DNA from: Parachlamydia sp. AcF125
GTDB lineage: Bacteria > Chlamydiota > Chlamydiia > Chlamydiales > Parachlamydiaceae
Length of the DNA: 64,000 bases
Reading direction: 5' to 3'
Assembly (NCBI RefSeq): GCF_018342475.1
Contig: NZ_JAEMUD010000002.1
Span: 124,001 to 188,000, forward strand
Below are positions 36,401 through 45,200 of this stretch, piece by piece (position 1 is the stretch's first letter; every line of letters starts with the position of its first letter). Under the pieces are notes generated by a model. That model was not told where the DNA came from and made no database searches. It worked only from the letters and a program-made list of their open reading frames with translations. The position numbers and the translations under genes are program-made.

Positions 36401-39373
36401 GTTTTGCGTATGATTGCTGGCTATCTTTCTCTCGCTACATCAAGCGATGGGGGTTATTCGGATTCGGATGCCCTCCAGTCCTTTTTTGATGACCTTTTTG
36501 CTGAGCCTCACGACCTAGCTGCCAGAAGTGAACTCTATTTGATTGCAGAGTGCTTTGAAGAGTGTCGAGATCCTACCTTAGTGAACCAGTACGCGGACTT
36601 TATTAAGCTTGTAAAAGACTATATTAAGTATCTCTGCTTGCTAAATTTAGACTTCGGAAGATTGCTCAGGAATAGAAATTTTCTTAATCATCCCGAAATC
36701 TTACATACTATCAGAGAACTGTTATCCGATCCCAAGACAAAGGAAAATACGCTAAGAATCTTACTAAGCATCTCGAACACAGGACTAAACTTAACTTTAG
36801 AAATAGTAGGATTAATCGTGGAGGAACTTAAGAATTCTAAAACATATCCTGATGCTAGAAGGTATGCTGCCTTTATTTTAGAAAAAATAGCAAGGCAAGG
36901 AGGTGAGCTTCCACAAGAAGCATTAGCTGCTCTAATTCAAGCTTTCGGAGAAACCTTTTCTATTGTTAGCGTTCCTGCTACTAGGGCTTTAGAAGCAATA
37001 GCAAAACAAGAAGGTAAGCTTTCTGAAAAAGTGCTAGCCTTTCTCATCCAAACTTTCAAAGAAGGCGATAGTAGGATTAAATATTCTGCTGCTAGTACCC
37101 TAGGAGAAATAGCAAGACAAAGAGGTAAGCTTTCTGAAAAAGTGCTAGCCTTTCTCATCCAAACTTTCGAAGAAGGCGATAGTAGGATTAAAAGTTATGC
37201 GGCTAGTACCTTAGGAGAAATAGCAAAACAGGGAGGTGAACTTCCGAAAGAAGCGTTAGAGGCTCTCATCCAAGCTTTCAAAAAGGGCGATAGTAAGACT
37301 AAAGATTCTGCTGTTGATGTCCTAACAGAAATAGCGGAACAAAGAGGTGAACTTCCGAAAGAAGCGCTAGACGCCCTCATCCAAGCTCTTAAAGAAGGCG
37401 ATAGTAAGACTAAACATTCTGCTGCTAGGGTTCTAAGGACAATAGCAGACCAAGGAGGTGAACTTCCGAAAGAAACGCTAGGCGCTCTCATCCAAGCTCT
37501 TAAAGAAGGCGATAGTAAGACTAAAGTTTGTACTGCTAATGCCATAGAAGCAATAGCAGACCAAGGAGGCGAACTTCCGAAAGAAGCGCTAGACGCTCTC
37601 ATCCAAGCTTTCAAAGAGGGCGATAGTAAGACTAAAGATTCTGCTGCTGATACCTTAGGAGCAATAGCAAGACAAGGAGGTGAGCTTTCTAAAGAAGCGC
37701 TGGCCGCTCTCGTCCAAACTCTCAAAGAAGGCAATAGTATGACTAAGGGTTATGCTGCTGATGCCCTGGGAACAATAGTGAAGCAAGGAGGTGAACTTCC
37801 GAAAGAGGCGCTGGCCACTCTCATCCAAGCTCTTCAAGAAGGCGATAGAGAGACTAGGTATTCTGCTGCTGATGCCCTAGGAGCAATAGTGAAGCAAGGA
37901 GGTGAGTTTTCTAAAGAGGTGCTGGCCACTTTCATCCAAGCCCTCAAAGAAGGCGATAGCCTGGCTAAAGTTTATGTTGTTAGTGCCATAAAAGAAATAG
38001 TAAAACAAGTAGGCAAACTTCCAAAAGAGGGGCTAAATTCTCTTATCCAAGCCCTTAAAGAAGGTGATAGTCTGACTAAAGTTTATATTGTTAATGCCAT
38101 AAAAGAAATAGCAAAACAAGGAGGAGAGCTTCCGAAAGAAGTGCTAGCCGTCCTCATCCAAGTTTTCAAAGAAGGCGATAGAGAGACTGAGTATTCTGCT
38201 ATTAATACCTTAGGAGCAATAGTAGAGCAAGGAAGTGAGCTTCCGAAAGAAGCATTAGCCATTCTCATCCAAGCCCTTAAAGAAGGTGATAGAGAGACTA
38301 AGTGCTCTGCTGCTGATGCCTTAGGAGCAATAGCAAGGCAGGGAGGTGAGTTTTCTAAAGAAGCGCTGGCCGCTCTCATCCAAGCTCTCAAAGAAGGCGA
38401 TAGAGAGACTGAGTATTCTGCTGCTAATGTCCTAGGAGCAATAACAAGACAAGGAGGTGAGTTTTCTAAAGAAGCACTAGCCGCTCTCATCCAGGCTCTT
38501 CAAGAGGGCGATGGAGAGACTAAGTATTCTGCTGCTACTGCCTTAGGAGCAACAACAGGACAAGGAGGAGAGCTTCCGAAAGAAGTGCTGGTCGCTCTCA
38601 TCCAAGCTTTCAATGAAGGAGATAGAGAGATTAAACGTTCTGTTGCTGATACCTTAGGAGCAATAGCAGAGCAAGGAGGAGAGCTTCCGAAAGAAGCACT
38701 AGCCGCTCTCATCCAAGTTCTCAAAGAAGGCGATATAGAGACTACATTTTCTGTTGCTAATGCCCTAAGAATAATAGCAAAACAAGGAGGTGAGTTTTCT
38801 AAAGAAGCGCTGGCCTCTCTCATCCAAGCCCTCAAAGAAGGCGATAGTATGACTAAAGTTTATGTTGCTAATGTCATAAAAGCAAGGGCAAAACAAGGAG
38901 GCGAGTTTTCTAAAGAAGCGTTAGAAGCTCTCATCCAAGTCTTTAAAGAAGGCGATGGAAAAACTAGAAGGTATGCAGCTAGTGCTCTAAAAAAAATAGC
39001 AAAACAAAGAGGCGAACTTCCGAGAGAAGTGCTAGCCGCCCTCCTCCAAGCCCTCAAAGAAGATGTTGAGCTAACTAGGTTTTATGCCGCCACCGTCCTG
39101 AAAAAATTTGATAAAAATGCGTTATTAAAAATGAGTAGCCAGGCATTTGCTTTAATCACTGAAGTTTGTTTTTTTATTGATTATGGCTTTTCAATTAAAG
39201 GCCAGCAGCTTCAAATTTCTGATAAAAGAGCAACTTATTTCTGCAAGGATAAGTTAACGCTCAGCTATAAGGAAATAAGGGAAAAACTACCTAAGGAGCT
39301 TGCCGAATGGCGGAGACGACTAGATAGCCTCAGCCAAATTGGGAGTTCCCAAGAACCTACAGATCGAATCTGA
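33401..39373 (+). CDS. NLR-like protein: hydrophobic N-domain, ankyrin, NACHT, HEAT repeats (fused paralogue)
   Basis: 1990 residues in one frame. The start is the ATG at 33401 (a TTG five codons earlier is weaker); it matches the start of locus 1. Order: membrane-like N-domain (RCIVLLIPVIGNIIIGIYDL), helical domain, about five ankyrins (residues about 375-555), then NACHT with Walker A GAAGSGKST near 654, Walker B LLILDGYDEL near 737, TSRPGG near 777 and the winged-helix motif FIHLTFQEFLTA near 958. About 20 HEAT-like repeats of 37 residues (GGELPKEALxALIQALKEGD) fill 1130-1900, then the family cap with KGQQLQISD. NACHT proteins act in host innate immunity and in bacterial anti-phage defence; here an effector or defence role is inferred. 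Confidence 0.88.
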   Translation: MRINASFLLKADQISDYIPGLSTITNSIDLFQKYVVFPSKQKASISNSHYYTYLQQKSFSRCIVLLIPVIGNIIIGIYDLAKRKYNYKGTVLAATQPVAPSARQSSQKYSPPQPSSEGFASDKGRQLGKYAKSLVMGKKGARVSKAVQHDYSQATLMAGYDEETARQLATGMHEEQPQVSSSLEQWPSGESGSCEHSLIESFIDLFPHLPTKLDPIGPLAIVKGNQLEGAHSHQNIHSSLAVHYHGARPSRLSEAKLHEKLKDVLRLKCPGCISGCIKNLIAQGRRLLKEIKEEISLQGVFYLATAYELYRNLNMQEYKFDWPLLDEYLDKLENSLKEGESLLHYFAAHENRSIFIYLFVKRPNIKTYLTVSAENLAKETPLHVAVKGRFTSIVQLLLEYGADVKKLDSLHNNALHHACQSQKDCVDIVKLLLQYEPTLMEAKNEDGQTPLHLAAFTGNEKSFACLLNQTTGQLQLDQQDKKGNTPLHLAILGWSESSIKGKDPYCKIIEALVKKGADLNALNQENKTALALAFENAAITQALVQAKLSPQILASTLQSFYLSRKKISIFRIKAEQEWELEVSLEEIYVRLGMIEREEREARDQALGKHSDYLQDGRIQTYETIFEPKQNIELEKLFEHESLAKRGPKRIYLQGAAGSGKSTLCHYIAYRWAKGDLWQEIFSYVFCIPLRNFTKEKYPADKEYTPADLIAREYAGQIDPRVIEACIHNSALQEKTLLILDGYDELSADAQRNISLAKAFKELKKLFPHILITSRPGGCSFNRSCDLELLGFDKEGIGRYIDRFFKEVQAEEKKVKLYHLLNTSPQVLSLAHTPINLALLCCLFNEDPGFFDSNHSITMTAIYEQIVNWMYKWFLLRKIGLNQYKQTKEKILEKKNLRHNSEVAKIATAFEDLAFFAMEKDTLYLSREKIDEVSGAGITSDELTDCGLMRIPAAEEKGYFIHLTFQEFLTASKVANQYLKGERQACQNFVRQYKFEPRYGLVLRMIAGYLSLATSSDGGYSDSDALQSFFDDLFAEPHDLAARSELYLIAECFEECRDPTLVNQYADFIKLVKDYIKYLCLLNLDFGRLLRNRNFLNHPEILHTIRELLSDPKTKENTLRILLSISNTGLNLTLEIVGLIVEELKNSKTYPDARRYAAFILEKIARQGGELPQEALAALIQAFGETFSIVSVPATRALEAIAKQEGKLSEKVLAFLIQTFKEGDSRIKYSAASTLGEIARQRGKLSEKVLAFLIQTFEEGDSRIKSYAASTLGEIAKQGGELPKEALEALIQAFKKGDSKTKDSAVDVLTEIAEQRGELPKEALDALIQALKEGDSKTKHSAARVLRTIADQGGELPKETLGALIQALKEGDSKTKVCTANAIEAIADQGGELPKEALDALIQAFKEGDSKTKDSAADTLGAIARQGGELSKEALAALVQTLKEGNSMTKGYAADALGTIVKQGGELPKEALATLIQALQEGDRETRYSAADALGAIVKQGGEFSKEVLATFIQALKEGDSLAKVYVVSAIKEIVKQVGKLPKEGLNSLIQALKEGDSLTKVYIVNAIKEIAKQGGELPKEVLAVLIQVFKEGDRETEYSAINTLGAIVEQGSELPKEALAILIQALKEGDRETKCSAADALGAIARQGGEFSKEALAALIQALKEGDRETEYSAANVLGAITRQGGEFSKEALAALIQALQEGDGETKYSAATALGATTGQGGELPKEVLVALIQAFNEGDREIKRSVADTLGAIAEQGGELPKEALAALIQVLKEGDIETTFSVANALRIIAKQGGEFSKEALASLIQALKEGDSMTKVYVANVIKARAKQGGEFSKEALEALIQVFKEGDGKTRRYAASALKKIAKQRGELPREVLAALLQALKEDVELTRFYAATVLKKFDKNALLKMSSQAFALITEVCFFIDYGFSIKGQQLQISDKRATYFCKDKLTLSYKEIREKLPKELAEWRRRLDSLSQIGSSQEPTDRI

Positions 39374-39999
39374 TGCCAAAAGGGATTGCTGCCATTATTT
39401 TTAGAGCACAGGCAGGAAGACAAGGCCTTTTAATCCTTAAGTAAGCGCCTTAAAAGCCTCTATATCTATTTAACAAATGACGAGCAGGATTCTACTCATA
39501 GATAGGTAAATCCTATTTTTTGCGGTTTGGTTTCCCATATAAAAAAACTTATTGTGGCTACAAGGATATAAGAATCTAATCTTCAATTTGACCTTTAACA
39601 GAAAGCTTATTTTGCAGGTTCTAAGCTTCCTTTGCGGATTAGAAGGAACAGCATGTTGGTTCCTTTTATTCTTTTTAGACTACTATGAGTATTTTTATGT
39701 AAAAATAATTTATTAATTAGTTGGCGATTTTTTTTGTTGAAGTTTTTGTGGATTAATTAAAAAATAATTTTTTTCGGAAATGTTTTGAATGTTAATAAAC
39801 TAAATAAAAAACTTATTTAAAAGTAAAAAGTGAGTTATTATAGTTTATATAAGGAAATGAGAGTGCATTAGACAAACAGCTCTTCCAACTTCTAATCTTC
39901 ATCCTCCTCTCCTTCGCCATCGAAAAGCCTCATAGCGGAATTAAAATAAGGCCTATTTCTTACCATAAAATAAGATGGAATCCAATTTTAGGGGGAGGT
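39374..39999 (+). promoter_or_regulatory. 626-bp leader of NLR locus 2
   Basis: No gene. The second half (39780-39990) matches the leader of locus 3 (50050-50270), including CCTTCGCCATCGAAAAGCCT and the following AT-rich block ending in CATAAAATAAGAT. This conserved block just before both genes probably contains the shared promoter. A strong GGGGGAGG ribosome-binding site directly precedes the ATG at 40000. Confidence 0.6.
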
Positions 40000-42255
40000 A
40001 TGTTTCCACAAGATTATTCTGCAATCCAACGGTTAGAAAATACCGATTGGGAAACACTTAAAAGAAAATATGTCATGTCTATACGCCCGGAAGGGTCACA
40101 GCTGCAGGCTGCCCAGCAGATGCAAAAACATATAGAGGATCGCGATATAGTCGACTATGCCAGCTACCGAGAAGCGATCTTAAGGATATTTCCCTCTGCT
40201 TATTTTAATTTAGCTGCCGAAATAGCAGGTGACATCGCAAAAACAGGGGACGGGGGGTATACCTTTACGGCCACCTGGTACCAATTTATAGTTACTCAGA
40301 AAACAGCTCAGCTGCCTACAGGTCCAAAAAAGTCGCAAAAATGTATCGTGATGATTAAAGCTCCTGGAAGCCGCAAATTAAACTCCGACATTGACACTTC
40401 TATTTTTACTGTGTTTGAAGGAGAAAGCTATTTTTTTGAGCGGGCAGCCGAAAGCATTAAAGCGAAAGGGCCCGATTTTAAAGGGCGGATCACCCACGCG
40501 GTGATTGAGGGCTTTTATACCATTTCCGAAGAGCTCTTTAAGAGGACTTCTGCTTCTCATCGCGATTCCAATGCCTACCTAGATGCGCTCGCAAATGATC
40601 AAGAAAACTATCCAAAATTTCTACAAGGGGAAGAACATAACCCCTCCATTCAAGGAGAAAGGCTTTTTTCGGAAGAGGAATTTACCCAAATATTTAAAGA
40701 GTTTAAATATAAAAAGCACGTGCAAGAAATGGCTGCCAGTTTATTTTCTCTGCGCCGCAGTTTGGGAATAGAGGAGTGGCAAGCCTTTAAAGAGCTGGTC
40801 AAGAAAAAGCTAAGCAAAATCCTCCGATCGGAATTGCCAAAACAGGAAAGAGAAGCCCACATCGCCAGCTGTCAGTGCGATTACGACACCATTTTTCAAG
40901 AGGTAGAAAAATTACATGCTCACCATTTAACAAGGCTAACTGCTAAAATTCAAGAGTTAGAGCAATTAGACTCTCTACCGGTATGCGGGCAAGACATCCC
41001 TATTGCGGCTCGGAATAGACTCTATGTGGAGTATTTAGAAAAGTGCGCAGAGTGTTATGAAAAAATCCTCACTTTAAAAAGCGCAAAAGGGCCTTTAAAA
41101 AATGAGCTAGAGGCAAAAAAGCAAGCCTTAGATGAGGAGTTAAATGCATTAGAAAAATTAGATAAAAAGAGTTCGCATCGGCGTATCGTAGAGCTTGTTA
41201 AAGAATTTCAAACCAACTGCGCTTTATTAGAAAAAAGGTGCCAAGAGTTAAAAGCTTCCCTGCGGCAGAATATTCTAGACACAGCTCTGCTGCAAGTAAG
41301 TTATCAATTTTCTCAAATCTTAGCCAGCACATTTGCCTATGAAGCCTATGTGGGCCGTTCAGCTATATACCATGTGGTGAATGAGCAAAGCGGTAAAAGC
41401 TTGTCTATCTCGCAACAAACTCTCCTAGGTTCAGCTTTGCAGCAAGTGGGATTTAAGCTCCTACATATTAAAGAATTAACTCCTAAAAAATATCCTCCCG
41501 AGGAGATCGCTTATTATACTGCCAAGTATGGAGAAAGACTTTTTAGCTTAGTCTTTAGCAGCCGCCATGCGGAACTTGAGGAAGATATCCTCAAATCTTT
41601 AGTGAAAGGGAGAACAGGGGAGGATTTCCCTAAATTTACCTATCTTAAATCTAAGCAGGTAAGGCGCAATGCCTATAGCACGTTTACCCGAAAAGAGTTA
41701 GCCCTGCTAAATAGCCAAGCAAAGATCATTAATCAAATAAAGCTAAACGAGGCGATTTTAGAGGTGGAAAAGCCTCGAAAAACGCTTGAACTCATCCAAA
41801 CATTATGCCCTTTTGCTACTGAAGAAGAAAAAAAGCGTTACTTTGAAAAGGAAAAAAAACTTTACCTATCGATTAGCGCTAAATTAATCGGCCTGGTATG
41901 CGCTTCTAGATTAAAGAGTAAAAAGTACTTATGGGGTAAAAACCCGCTGGTCCCTTCGCCATATAAAACAGAAGAGAAGAAAGAGGAAGAAATTTCCACC
42001 CCTGCTATTTCCAACCCACAGCCTCTTCAAAATCCCAACTCTTCAGAATCTAGTAGGAGGAGAGAAATTGCTAGAGATGAACATCATCAGCTAGGCGAAG
42101 ATGCTAAAAACTTAGTGGCGGCTTTTCCACAAGGAGAAGCTGCGGTCAGTCACATGACACAGGGCCCTCGTTCTCAATCCGCTGTTGTGGCAGGCCCTTC
42201 TGAAGAAGGGTTTAACAAGTTAGTGGAAGGAATGTTTAAAAAAAGCCCAAAGTAA
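40000..42255 (+). CDS. NLR-like locus 2, N-terminal part with nucleotidyltransferase-like motif
   Basis: 751 residues with a strong ribosome-binding site. Similar over its length to the 50284 product. Residues about 124-137 read APGSRKLNSDIDTSI, which looks like the GS...SDxD signature of the pol-beta nucleotidyltransferase fold; flanking AREAILRIFPSAYFNLAAE-like helices and HAVIEGFY follow. Residues about 230-440 are coiled coil, followed by a Tyr-rich conserved helical domain (ILASTFAYEAYVGRSAIYHV, then GSALQQVGFKLLH). A Pro/Ser linker leads to the end MFKKSPK and TAA. The stop is preceded by C CCA AAG, so a fraction is probably extended into the 2559-codon -1 frame. Nucleotidyl transfer is an inference from the motif. 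Confidence 0.8.
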   Translation: MFPQDYSAIQRLENTDWETLKRKYVMSIRPEGSQLQAAQQMQKHIEDRDIVDYASYREAILRIFPSAYFNLAAEIAGDIAKTGDGGYTFTATWYQFIVTQKTAQLPTGPKKSQKCIVMIKAPGSRKLNSDIDTSIFTVFEGESYFFERAAESIKAKGPDFKGRITHAVIEGFYTISEELFKRTSASHRDSNAYLDALANDQENYPKFLQGEEHNPSIQGERLFSEEEFTQIFKEFKYKKHVQEMAASLFSLRRSLGIEEWQAFKELVKKKLSKILRSELPKQEREAHIASCQCDYDTIFQEVEKLHAHHLTRLTAKIQELEQLDSLPVCGQDIPIAARNRLYVEYLEKCAECYEKILTLKSAKGPLKNELEAKKQALDEELNALEKLDKKSSHRRIVELVKEFQTNCALLEKRCQELKASLRQNILDTALLQVSYQFSQILASTFAYEAYVGRSAIYHVVNEQSGKSLSISQQTLLGSALQQVGFKLLHIKELTPKKYPPEEIAYYTAKYGERLFSLVFSSRHAELEEDILKSLVKGRTGEDFPKFTYLKSKQVRRNAYSTFTRKELALLNSQAKIINQIKLNEAILEVEKPRKTLELIQTLCPFATEEEKKRYFEKEKKLYLSISAKLIGLVCASRLKSKKYLWGKNPLVPSPYKTEEKKEEEISTPAISNPQPLQNPNSSESSRRREIARDEHHQLGEDAKNLVAAFPQGEAAVSHMTQGPRSQSAVVAGPSEEGFNKLVEGMFKKSPK

Positions 42256-42288
42256 AGCGCCCATCAGAAAAACATTTTTTTGATGGGC
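42246..42288 (+). promoter_or_regulatory. putative -1 programmed frameshift signal, locus 2
   Basis: C CCA AAG (42246-42252) is followed by the 0-frame TAA. Exactly six bases on, GCCCATCAGAAAA (42259-42271) pairs with TTTTTTGATGGGC (42276-42288), a 13-bp stem with one G-U pair and a four-base loop. An A7 run at 42238-42244 could add slippage. The -1 frame continues open to 49931. Confidence 0.7.
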
Positions 42289-45200
42289 CTAATTGCGATG
42301 AGCACACTCTTAAAGATTACAGGGCGCTTTATCCCGCTTTTCAAACCAAGCCGGGGCCTATTAAAGTCCAGGTTAGGGGTAGCCAAATCCGCGTAGAGGA
42401 AAAAGCCAGCCTGTTTATGCAATCTAATCCTGTCATTCAATACCATGAAGCAGCGCTTCCCGCTAGGTTGACAGCAGGGGAGCTTAACAAACGCTTAAAG
42501 GATTTGCTGCAACTCAAGTGCTCCAGCTGCCTAAAAGATTTAATTGTGCAGGGGCAAAAATTTTTAAAAGAAGCCAAAGGGGAAACTTTGCTGCATGGCA
42601 TCTTTTATTTAGCTACAGCTTATGAGTTGTATGGTACGCTTAACATACAGGAATATAAGTTTGATCGACAAATACTCGATCAATACTTAGATACACTAGA
42701 GAAAAGCTTAAAAGGGGGAGAAAACTTACTGCATTATTTTGCGGTCCAGGAAAATCTCAGCATTTTTGGCTATCTTTTCTCTGAAAGGACAAGCATAAAA
42801 TCTCAGCTCAATGATTTAGCAGGAGAGGCGATCAAAGAGACACCTTTGTATGTAGCTATCAGGATGGGTTCTATCTCAATTGCGCAATTTTTGCTGGAAC
42901 AGGGAGCAGATATCAAAAAAGTCGGGGATGGCCAATATGCTAAGACCGTGCTGCATGTGGCTGTTGAATATGGACAAGAGGAAATCGTCGACCTTTTGCT
43001 TAAACATAAAGACATTCCAGAAATTCTAAACCTACCACAAGCAGATAATAAGTACACGGCTCTTCATTTAGCAGCTGACAAGGGGCATTTTGCCATTTTG
43101 CTTAAACTTATTAACTGCGGGGCGCATACTGAATTGCCAGATGTACTCCACCACACCCCTTTGGAAGTTTTGCTTGAGCAAGATAGCCTAGATTTTAAGA
43201 TGCAAGATCAATGCGCTTGCCTTTTATTAAGCAAAAAAGAACCTGCTTTTTTTCAGCTCGATAATCCCTCACTTAAAATATGCTTTATGAATGCTCTTAA
43301 GCATGGCTTACCCAATGTCGCAAAAAAACTAGCTGCTAATAGGCTGCCACAACTGCAAGAGCAGGAAGGCTCGTTTTTAGAAATTGCCGCCGAGGGAGCT
43401 TTTCCACAAACAGATGCTCATCCTAAAGGGATTTTTCAAGAGAAGCACGCGGCCTATATTGAACTGATTTATTGGTTACTTAGAGAAAAGAGGATGGACC
43501 CTAATCAAAAATTCAAAAGCCGCCCCGATTTTTTGATCCACCAAATTTGTTATGCAGGCTGTAGCGAGCTACTTTCTCTTCTGATTGAGTTAAAAGCAGA
43601 TTTAAAAATAATCGATAGCTTTCAGAATAATGCCTTACACTACGCATGTCGCTCTCCCACAGATTGCGCCGATATTGTCCGCATTTTGATGGGGTACGAT
43701 CCTGCTTTTGTGGAAGCTAAAAATAGCGACGAGCGTTTACCTTTACATTTAGCGGCAATGACAGGAAATGAAAAGAGCGTTCAATGCTTATTATACCAGC
43801 CGCCAAATCAAATCCAGCTTGATCAACAAGATAAAAATGGAAATACCCCTTTGCATCTAGCTGTCATGGCGGGAGGGGTAGCTTCCCCTAAAGCCAAAGA
43901 TCATTACTGCCAAATCATTGCAGCTTTGGTGGAAAAAGGGGCTAACCCAAATAACTTAAATAAGGAGAAAAAAACGGCATTAGAGCTTGCTTTGAAGAGC
44001 GGAAATGAAGCCATTAAAGAGGCTTTAGTTCAGGCAGCCTTAAATCCACAACGTCTCGTCAATTCGCTTCAAAACCTTTACCTTTCTCAAGACACTCTTT
44101 CGGTTTTTAGGATTAAAGCAAGCCAAGAGTGGGAATTTAAAGTGCCTTTAGAAGAGATTTACGTGCGGTTAGGCATTATTAAGAATAAAGAAAGGAAAGC
44201 AAGAGACCAAACCCTGGATAAGCTTTCTAATTACTTACAAGATGATCGGGTCCCCACGCATGAAACCATCTTCGAGCCTAAGAAGAATATTGAAATTGAA
44301 AAGCTTTTTGAACACAAAAGCCTTATGGGAAAAGAGCGTAAAAGGATTTACCTCCAAGGTGCCGCTGGAATTGGTAAGAGCACTCTTTGCCATTACATCG
44401 CTTATCGCTGGGCAAAACGGGATCTCTGGGAAGGCCTCTTTGCTTGTCTCTTTTGGATTCCCTTAAGAAATCTTACCTTAAGGAAATATCCCGCTAATAA
44501 AAAATGTACCCCAGCTCGTCTGATTGCAAAAGAATATGCAGGAAAAATAGATTTAGGAGTGATTAAAGCTTGTATAAACGATCCCGCTTTCCGAGAAAAA
44601 ACCTTGCTTGTGCTGGATGGTTATGATGAACTCCCCTCAGATGCCCAAGCAAACACGAGTCTCGCGGAAGCCTTTCAGGAGCTAAAAGAGCTATTTCCTC
44701 ACATTTTGATCACCTCCAGACCTGGCAGCTGTTCTTTTGACCGCTCTTGTGAGCTAGAGCTTCTAGGCTTTGATAAAAAAGGGGTCGATTGCTATATCGA
44801 TAAATTTTTCACACAAGTTCAAGCAGAGGAGAAAAAAGCAAACCTTTACCGTCTATTAGAGAGCTCTTCTAACGTTTCAAGCCTTGCTCACATTCCCATT
44901 AACTTAACCCTGCTGTGCTGCCTATTTAATGAAGATCCAGAATTTTTTAATTCTACTCCAACCATTACCATGACCTCTATTTATGAACGGATAGTTAATT
45001 GGATGTATAAATGGTTTATGTTGAGAAGGATTGACCAAGGACTTTCCAAACAAACCAAGAAGAGTATTCTTTCAGAGAAAGATCTTCGCCACAATAATCC
45101 AGAAGTTATCAACATTGCTACCGTTTTTGAAGAAATGGCTTATTTTGCCATGAGAAGCGACACCCTTTATTTGAAAAAAGAAGAGATCGATAATTTTAGA

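Noticed and set aside
36937-39057. Long minus-strand frames opposite the HEAT repeats (and similarly at 46361-49618 and 55286-56761)
   Set aside because: They are Ser/Ala-rich antisense shadows produced by the repeated HEAT codons, with no ribosome-binding sites.
42238-42244. A7 run as the main cause of the frame change in locus 2 (transcriptional slippage)
   Set aside because: It could contribute, but loci 1 and 3 have no such run, and in locus 3 a -1 frame stop excludes a shift this far upstream. C CCA AAG is the common element.
42417-42419. ATG as independent start of the locus 2 ankyrin-NACHT gene
   Set aside because: A GAGGA lies about 16 bases away, too far for a normal start, and conserved -1 frame codons lie upstream of the ATG.
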